This document shows positions 58,895 to 64,000 of a stretch of DNA of 64,000 bases, piece by piece. Origin of the DNA: Mesobacillus jeotgali (GTDB lineage: Bacteria > Bacillota > Bacilli > Bacillales > Cytobacillaceae); NCBI RefSeq assembly GCF_031759225.1, contig NZ_CP134494.1, positions 312,001-376,000 of the forward strand, in the 5' to 3' direction. The notes under the pieces are model-generated. The model had not been told where the DNA came from, ran no database searches, and saw nothing but the letters and a program-made list of their open reading frames with translations. How positions within the stretch are numbered: the first letter of the stretch is position 1; each line of letters begins with the position of its first letter. A program made the translations under genes and the position numbers.

Positions 58895-60268
58895 ATGATG
58901 AGTAAAACAATCCCGGTTAAAAAGAACGATTTTATAGATGTAGTATTTGAGGATTTGACGCATGACGGAGCGGGTGTGGCCAAGGTTGAGGGCTACCCGA
59001 TTTTTGTACAGGGCGGACTTCCAGGCGAAAAAGCAAAAATCAAAGTGACTAAGGTGAACAAGGGCTACGGCTTTGGCCGCTTGATGGAAATTCATGAAAA
59101 AAGTACGTTCCGGGTAGAGTGTCCAGCTGATGATGCCCATAAATATGGTGGTTGTCAGCTGCAGCATATCAGCTATGAGGGTCAGCTGAAGTATAAGGAA
59201 AACCAGGTGAAGCAGGTGCTGACGCGGATTGGCAAACTCGATGATGTGGTAGTTCACCCAATCCTGGGGATGGACAATCCCTGGCATTACAGAAACAAAG
59301 CACAGGTGCCGGTTGGCGAGAAGGACGGAAAGCTGATTGCAGGCTTTTTCAAGCCGCGCAGCCACGAAATTGTCGATACGGATGAAAGCCTGCTGCACCT
59401 ACATGAAATTAACGAGGCAATCAAGGCGGTAAAAGAAATCGCCAGCGAGCTGGGCATTCAGCCATATAATGAGGAAAAGCATAAAGGTGTGCTTCGCCAC
59501 ATCATGGCCCGTTACGGGAAAAGTACCGGTGAGTTGATGGTTGTTATTGTGACCAGGGTTAATGAGATTCCTCAGCAAAACAAGCTGGTGAATGAAATCG
59601 TCGCAAGGCTGCCTAAGGTAAAATCAATCGTCCATAACATAAACTCCAAGAAAACGAATGTCATAATGGGAGACAAAACAGAAGTCCTATGGGGCAGCGA
59701 GGTCATATACGACAATATCGGTGACATTAAGTTCGCGATTTCTGCGCGTTCGTTCTATCAGGTGAACCCTGGACAGACAAAGGTGCTCTACGACAAAGCG
59801 CTTGAATATGCTGAACTTACAGGTGAAGAGTCCGTTATTGATGCCTACTGCGGCATTGGCACAATCTCGTTATTTTTAGCGCAAAAAGCTAAGAAGGTAT
59901 TCGGCGTCGAAATCGTCCCCGAAGCCATCGAAGACGCAAAACGGAACGCAGAGCTTAACGAAATCTCAAACGCCGAATTCGCAGTAGGCGAAGCCGAAAT
60001 AGTCATCCCAGCTTGGTACAAAGAAGGCAACAGCGCCGACGTATTGGTCATAGACCCGCCGCGAAAAGGCTGTGACGAAGCGCTTCTGCAAACTATCTTA
60101 GACATGAAACCAAAGAAGGTTGTGTATGTATCATGTAACCCGGCTACATTAGCGAGGGATCTGAGAATCCTAGAGGACGGCGGATATAAGACTGTTGAAG
60201 TACAGCCAGTTGATATGTTCCCGCAGACGACGCACTGTGAAGCGGTAGCAAAGATTGTACTTGCATAA
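58895..60268 (+). CDS. rlmCD: 23S rRNA (uracil-C5) methyltransferase RlmCD
   Basis: 457 aa, homologue of B. subtilis YefA, which methylates U747 and U1939. An N-terminal TRAM domain spans about 8-65. The SAM-binding region contains [14 protein letters not shown] near 314. The catalytic Cys is in [13 protein letters not shown] near 412. AAAGGA lies before the first ATG (58895); 58898 is equally possible. It follows dgkB in B. subtilis order, split here by insertions. Confidence 0.94.
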   Translation: MMSKTIPVKKNDFIDVVFEDLTHDGAGVAKVEGYPIFVQGGLPGEKAKIKVTKVNKGYGFGRLMEIHEKSTFRVECPADDAHKYGGCQLQHISYEGQLKYKENQVKQVLTRIGKLDDVVVHPILGMDNPWHYRNKAQVPVGEKDGKLIAGFFKPRSHEIVDTDESLLHLHEINEAIKAVKEIASELGIQPYNEEKHKGVLRHIMARYGKSTGELMVVIVTRVNEIPQQNKLVNEIVARLPKVKSIVHNINSKKTNVIMGDKTEVLWGSEVIYDNIGDIKFAISARSFYQVNPGQTKVLYDKALEYAELTGEESVIDAYCGIGTISLFLAQKAKKVFGVEIVPEAIEDAKRNAELNEISNAEFAVGEAEIVIPAWYKEGNSADVLVIDPPRKGCDEALLQTILDMKPKKVVYVSCNPATLARDLRILEDGGYKTVEVQPVDMFPQTTHCEAVAKIVLA

Positions 60269-60275
60269 TTTCGGG

Positions 60276-60307
60276 AGCCTTATCCATTAGTGGATAGGGC
60301 TTTTTTA
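60276..60307 (+). terminator. Terminator after rlmCD
   Basis: AGCCTTATCCA (60276-60286) / TGGATAGGGCT (60291-60301), 4-nt loop, T-run. Confidence 0.93.
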
Positions 60308-60339
60308 GTGCTCAGTTTACCGATATTTCCCCTTCCCGA

Positions 60340-60353
60340 ATGTGACGTCACAT
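60340..60353. promoter_or_regulatory. 14-bp perfect palindrome upstream of the glycosylase gene
   Basis: ATGTGACGTCACAT reads the same on both strands and lies about 95 bases before the glycosylase start. No T-run follows. A dimeric regulator site is likely; CRP/FNR-like half-sites (TGTGA/TCACA) are present, but with a 2-base instead of 6-base spacer. Confidence 0.45.
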
Positions 60354-60447
60354 CAAAGCCTTTATCACAATGCTGCTCGCTGCCATTTATAATAACTCCC
60401 CAGTAGGAAATACTGTATACACAGATTATAAAATGGGGGGCAAAATT

Positions 60448-61251
60448 ATGCCTGAGTTGCCAGAGATGGAAACATATAAAGCATTACTGGGTTCAAAGAT
60501 AGGTGGCCTAAACATTTCGGCTATTGAGATTGGGCGGGAAAAGTCTATTAATGTACCAGTTGACAAGTTTACGATGCAAGTTTCAAATCAAGCTGTAAAA
60601 ACGATTACTAGAAGGGCAAAATATTTAGTTTTTCAATTACAGAATGGCAAATGTTTATTATTACACCTGATGCTTGGCGGATGGATGTTTTTTGGAAAAG
60701 AGGAAGATAAACCAAACAGGACGATTCAAGTAAAGCTATCATTCGGTGAACAACATTTATTTTTCATTGGACTGCGATTGGGCTATCTGCATCTTTTATC
60801 ACCTGAAGAGGTCGAGGAAGAGTTTAAAAAACTGGGGCCTGAAGTGCTTAATCCTGATTTTACACTGGATGCCTTTCATCAATTAATGCATAAAAGAAGA
60901 GGAGCAATTAAAACAACATTAATCAATCAAGAAGTGTTAGCTGGAATAGGGAATGGGTATTCTGATGAAATTCTTTGGCATGCAGAGATTCGCCCTGATC
61001 AAAAAATCAATGAGCTTGACGATCAACAATTATCACGGCTATATCATTCGATTCAGTTTATCCTTAAAAGAGGAATTCAACAAGGTGGTTATATGGAAAA
61101 CCCGCTATATATAGGAGATGATAAAACAGGAGGCTATCAATTTTATGTTTATGACAGAGAAGGTCAAGGATGCTCTCGTTGCAATTCGTCCATTATAAAA
61201 AGTGAAATCTCTTCACGGAAAACTTTCTTTTGCCCCAATTGCCAACAATAA
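60448..61251 (+). CDS. Fpg/Nei family DNA glycosylase
   Basis: 267 aa. Base-excision repair glycosylase/AP lyase. The catalytic PELPEME (Pro2, Glu3) follows the initiator Met. The helix-two-turn-helix contains NQEVLAGIGNGYSDEILW near 170. The zinc finger at the end has CSRC and CPNC. The sequence differs from the usual MutM of bacilli, so this may be a second Fpg-like enzyme. GGGGGG lies 7 nt before the ATG at 60448. AT-rich relative to the operons to the left. Confidence 0.88.
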   Translation: MPELPEMETYKALLGSKIGGLNISAIEIGREKSINVPVDKFTMQVSNQAVKTITRRAKYLVFQLQNGKCLLLHLMLGGWMFFGKEEDKPNRTIQVKLSFGEQHLFFIGLRLGYLHLLSPEEVEEEFKKLGPEVLNPDFTLDAFHQLMHKRRGAIKTTLINQEVLAGIGNGYSDEILWHAEIRPDQKINELDDQQLSRLYHSIQFILKRGIQQGGYMENPLYIGDDKTGGYQFYVYDREGQGCSRCNSSIIKSEISSRKTFFCPNCQQ

Positions 61252-61308
61252 ATAACAGTTCGAAGAAACACATTGTAAAGTTGTTTGAAAGTATCTATTT
61301 GCAAATTT

Positions 61309-61338
61309 AGAGCTTTATTCCTTGGCCGATAAGGCTCT
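61309..61338 (+). terminator. Hairpin after the glycosylase gene
   Basis: AGAGCTTTAT (61309-61318) / ATAAGGCTCT (61329-61338), 10 bp with one GU pair. The T-run is weak, so termination is uncertain. Confidence 0.45.
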
Positions 61339-61442
61339 TCATTAGGTTGTTTTATTTCCAACTTTTGGTGTGTTATATTGGTATGAGTATTTAGAAGCCC
61401 TTGAAGTTAATCGCTAACTTAATAAATGGGAGTGGACTGAAT

Positions 61443-62060
61443 TTGGATAGTATAATTTTTGATCTAGATGGAACCATCTGGGATCCAATAGACACAGTGC
61501 TTAGTGCCTGGAATAACGTTATAAGAAAAAGTAGTCTCATAAATAGTGAATTAACCCGGAAAGACTTTGAAGGTACGATGGGTTTACAGATGAATGAAAT
61601 AAGTCTGAAACTCTTTCCTACCTTAAATAATGAAGAACGGCAAAAATTAATAATAGACTGTTGTGAAGTAGAACAATCTATCCTAGAAAAAAACGGAGGA
61701 GTTCTTTTTCACAATGTAGAGAATGTCCTAAAGGAGCTTTCTCAAAAATACAAACTATACATCGTAAGTAACTGCCAAGATGGTTACATAGAAGCGTTTT
61801 ATAAGTTTCATAGGCTTGATCAGTATTTTTTAGACTTTGAAAACCCAGGCAGAACGGGTCTATCAAAAGGTGAAAATATTAAATTAGTGATTGAGAGAAA
61901 TAACTTATCAAATCCAGTTTATGTGGGTGACACACAAGGTGACTTGGAAGCAGCCAGATTTGCAAATATTCCCTTTATTTATGCTGAATATGGATTTGGT
62001 CAAGTAAGTGAATATGATATGAAGGTTAAGAGTTTTGAAGAACTTTTAAAAGTGTTCTAG
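61443..62060 (+). CDS. HAD superfamily hydrolase
   Basis: 205 aa. Motif I is FDLDGT (6-11, with two Asp), motif II YIVSNCQD near 107-114, and motif III/IV YVGDTQGDLEAA near 162. A phosphatase, probably of the phosphoglycolate-like subgroup; the substrate is unknown. Chosen start is a TTG at 61443 with GAGTGG 7 nt upstream, giving MDSIIFDLDGT; a longer TTG start at 61401 lacks a site. Confidence 0.8.
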   Translation: MDSIIFDLDGTIWDPIDTVLSAWNNVIRKSSLINSELTRKDFEGTMGLQMNEISLKLFPTLNNEERQKLIIDCCEVEQSILEKNGGVLFHNVENVLKELSQKYKLYIVSNCQDGYIEAFYKFHRLDQYFLDFENPGRTGLSKGENIKLVIERNNLSNPVYVGDTQGDLEAARFANIPFIYAEYGFGQVSEYDMKVKSFEELLKVF

Positions 62061-62090
62061 CAGTCGTAATAACGAAAGTGAGGGTTTTGT

Positions 62091-62750
62091 ATGAGAGTAA
62101 TCGGAATTGACCTATCAGGGCCAAGAAATCATAAGGATACAGTTCTCACTATTTTTAAACAAGAGGGAAACCACCTGCAATTGGTTAAGTGGGTAAATAA
62201 TTTAAGTGATCAGGATATATTGAAAGAGGTTTTTGAGCAAAGTCAATTAGATGAGCTCGTTATCGGGATTGATGCCCCATTGTCTTATGAAGACGGTGGT
62301 GGAGATAGAAAAAGTGATCGGGAGCTAAGAAAGTTTATTGTAAGTTTAGGGATGAGAGCTGGGTCAATCATGCCACCAACCTTAAATAGAATGGTGTATC
62401 TAACTTTAAGGGGAATAAAACTTAGCAGAGAAATAGAGAATCTAAAAGCCGCGTATCCAATTTCTTTAGTAGAAGTCCATCCAGGGGCCATAATTGGATC
62501 GAGACTGTCCAGACAAAATATTGAATATGTGTTGGCTTACAAAAAAGAACAATCAGCCAGAAGTTTTATTCGGAATTTGCTTACGGAGCAGGGACTTACA
62601 CAATTACCTATTGAAATTGAAGCAGAAAGCCATTCTATCGATGCATGTGCAGCTGCTTTAGGTGCATGGCATTGGAAGGATCCTTCTTATAATGAAAAAT
62701 GGATCTACCCGGCTTGCCCCCCGCAGCATCCTTATGACTATTGCTGTTAA
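62091..62750 (+). CDS. DUF429 family protein
   Basis: 219 aa. Ribonuclease H-like fold predicted nuclease family. It starts VIGIDLSGP (3-11) with the first acidic residue. IGIDAPLSYEDGGGDRKSDRE (about 57-77 by position) and VEVHPGAII near 137 are the other blocks; HSIDACAAALGAW near 193 closes the fold. Function unknown. It follows the HAD gene by 30 bases. Confidence 0.75.
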   Translation: MRVIGIDLSGPRNHKDTVLTIFKQEGNHLQLVKWVNNLSDQDILKEVFEQSQLDELVIGIDAPLSYEDGGGDRKSDRELRKFIVSLGMRAGSIMPPTLNRMVYLTLRGIKLSREIENLKAAYPISLVEVHPGAIIGSRLSRQNIEYVLAYKKEQSARSFIRNLLTEQGLTQLPIEIEAESHSIDACAAALGAWHWKDPSYNEKWIYPACPPQHPYDYCC

Positions 62751-62913
62751 ATTCAACGGTAGTTTGCCGTGAGTATTGGAAATACGTTAGTTTTGGTTAG
62801 TTGTTATATCTTAGTATTCATTGCAGTTACCTCAATCAATTCCATCTTTAGATTTCGACCAAGGTAATAATGTAATGAGTATTTTAGGCAGATGGAATAG
62901 AGGAGGTAAGTAT

Positions 62914-63675
62914 ATGGATGCAACATATATTGTTGAAAGAATTAATGATTTATTTAATATAACGAATAAGAAAATTTTTTCAAGTGAATCGGGGATTACA
63001 TACCAGGCAGATAAAAGGATTAAGAAATTGGGATACTGTGTTAATCTAACGCTTGAAACGATAGAGGAAGCAAAGATTCAGGGTGTTGATATGATGGTGA
63101 CACACCACGATGCCTGGGATGAAATATATGGATTAAAAGAGGCGTGCATAGAAAAACTAGCAAAATACGGCATAAGTCACTACTATAATCATTTGCCACT
63201 TGATGACTGTAACTTTGGCACAAATGATAGCTTATTAGAAAAATTGAATTTAGAAATTGTTAAGAGAACCCACGAATGGGAAGGGTTACATTTTGGCAGA
63301 GTCGCAGAGTATGATGAAGAAATAGAATTTAATGACTTAGTAAAAAATATTGAACTTCTGCTTGAAGAGCCAGTGAAATATTGGCGGTTCAATGACAGAA
63401 AGGTGAAGCGAGTGGGCTTGGTCTGTGGCAATGGAGCGCCAACAGCCTGCCTTAAGGAAGCAGTTGAAAATGAATGTGATGTATACATTACAGGTGAATG
63501 TAATTTGTATACGATTCAATATGCTCAGTTTAAAGGGATGAATTTGATCATTGGGAGTCATACTTTCACAGAATTCTTTGGAATTGAAAGGTTAGCATTG
63601 AAATTAAATGAGCATATAAAAGAACTTGAAATAGTGAGACTTAATGAAGAGCATTATGAAGCGAATATGAAATAA
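62914..63675 (+). CDS. Nif3-like dinuclear metal protein
   Basis: 253 aa, Nif3/YbgI family, hexameric dinuclear metal-binding proteins with hydrolase-like folds. The metal site is in VDMMVTHHDAWDE (near 58-70, His pair) and later YITGECNLY and IIGSHTFTEFFG (His and Glu). B. subtilis has YqfO of this family; this shorter one is a paralogue. GGAGG lies 7 nt before the ATG at 62914. The role is unknown. Confidence 0.78.
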   Translation: MDATYIVERINDLFNITNKKIFSSESGITYQADKRIKKLGYCVNLTLETIEEAKIQGVDMMVTHHDAWDEIYGLKEACIEKLAKYGISHYYNHLPLDDCNFGTNDSLLEKLNLEIVKRTHEWEGLHFGRVAEYDEEIEFNDLVKNIELLLEEPVKYWRFNDRKVKRVGLVCGNGAPTACLKEAVENECDVYITGECNLYTIQYAQFKGMNLIIGSHTFTEFFGIERLALKLNEHIKELEIVRLNEEHYEANMK

Positions 63676-63726
63676 GAATAATAAATGAGAAATAACCTTC
63701 ATGGAGTTTTCCTCTTATATTTCAGC

Positions 63727-63918
63727 TCACCCAAAAAGAAATGACTCACAGTCACCAGACCTTATGTGCATTACGATCGGCGCACCTGGAGTGTGTGGCA
63801 TAAACTTATTATCAAGAAAGGCAACTAACCAATAGTTGTCTTTTTTTAGTCCTTCTTTTAAAGGAACAAAACCTTATGGCCAGTTTTCACGGTCTTCAAT
63901 ATAAAACTTAACCTCCAT
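63727..63918 (-). pseudogene. Small gene interrupted by one TAA
   Basis: ATG at 63918 with AGGAG 5 nt upstream starts a 64-codon frame, MEVKFYIEDRENWP, then an in-frame TAA (63876-63874), then GFVPLKEGLKKDNYWLVAFL, DNKFMPHTPGAPIVMHIRSG and DCESFLFG ending at TGA 63727. Apart from the single stop the frame looks like normal coding sequence. A nonsense mutation is the simplest reading; a sequencing error is possible. The protein is not recognised. Confidence 0.55.
63817..63847 (+). terminator. Terminator of the Nif3-like gene
   Basis: AAAGGCAACTA (63817-63827) / TAGTTGTCTTT (63833-63843) then T-run. It lies within the interrupted minus-strand gene. Bases 63919-64000 show no feature. Confidence 0.75.
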
Positions 63919-64000
63919 TAAAGCTCCTACCTTCATTTATGTTCTAAGACAAATGTGGATTTTCACCACCGATTCCGGATTTTAAATGAATAGTCCAATC

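Overview
The window is a low-to-moderate GC Firmicutes chromosome segment from the family Bacillaceae. The evidence is strong AGGAGG-type ribosome binding sites, sigma-A promoters, short intrinsic terminators and a gene order matching the Bacillus subtilis stretch yebE-yebG-purE...purD-yerA-yerB-yerC-pcrB-pcrA-ligA-yerH ... opuE-gatCAB-dgkB-yefA. A Mesobacillus/Cytobacillus-type Bacillus is plausible, but the genus cannot be fixed from this sequence alone.

Layout. Bases 1-2.6 kb hold a manganese catalase, a chemoreceptor remnant, a NIPSNAP-like gene and yebE-yebG. From 2.65 to 16.06 kb runs the complete purine operon purEKBCSQLFMNHD (PRPP to IMP). It is preceded by a paired PurBox, a sigma-A promoter and a guanine riboswitch whose P1 3' strand can form an antiterminator. 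Next come adeC-like yerA, yerB, yerC, a DUF3231 gene, pcrB-pcrA-ligA-camS (archaeal-type glycerol lipid, helicase, ligase, lipoprotein), rocA (proline/arginine catabolism) and aceB-aceA (glyoxylate shunt). These are followed by yueI, a TetR-controlled MFS exporter with two operators, and gatCAB. An AT-rich accessory cluster of three poorly characterised genes, including a leucine-rich-repeat protein, lies at 40.3-42.4 kb. A membrane-anchored protein, an OpuE/PutP proline symporter and a PlsY-like acyltransferase follow on the minus strand. Then come dgkB, an IS200/IS605 element, an IS110 element, pncA-pncB (NAD salvage), a truncated ECF sigma gene, a PAS histidine kinase, recQ, two orphan peptide-type ABC permeases, two lipoproteins and rlmCD. 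The last 3.5 kb is AT-rich: an Fpg/Nei glycosylase, a HAD hydrolase, DUF429, a Nif3-like protein and a gene broken by one stop codon.

The most unusual feature is a set of short periodic arrays in intergenic gaps. Five arrays have an almost exact 20- or 21-bp period with an approximately 8-bp constant core and a variable remainder. The core differs between arrays (GTGCAATT, TCGCTATA, TCGCCAAT, ATCGACCA, AATTGCAC). Two further arrays have a period of about 52 bp. Both periods are close to whole numbers of B-DNA turns. Most arrays sit between a terminator and the next gene; one lies inside the pur operon. I know of no named family that covers them.

Other points worth attention are a two-loop RNA candidate upstream of the IS110 transposase (possible bridge RNA), an SD-sequestering stem on the IS200 transposase leader, a 37-codon membrane peptide gene antisense to the purD 3' end, an ECF-type promoter in front of a broken sigma gene, and a cre-like site plus a palindrome at the rocA promoter. 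No rRNA, tRNA or CRISPR was found.
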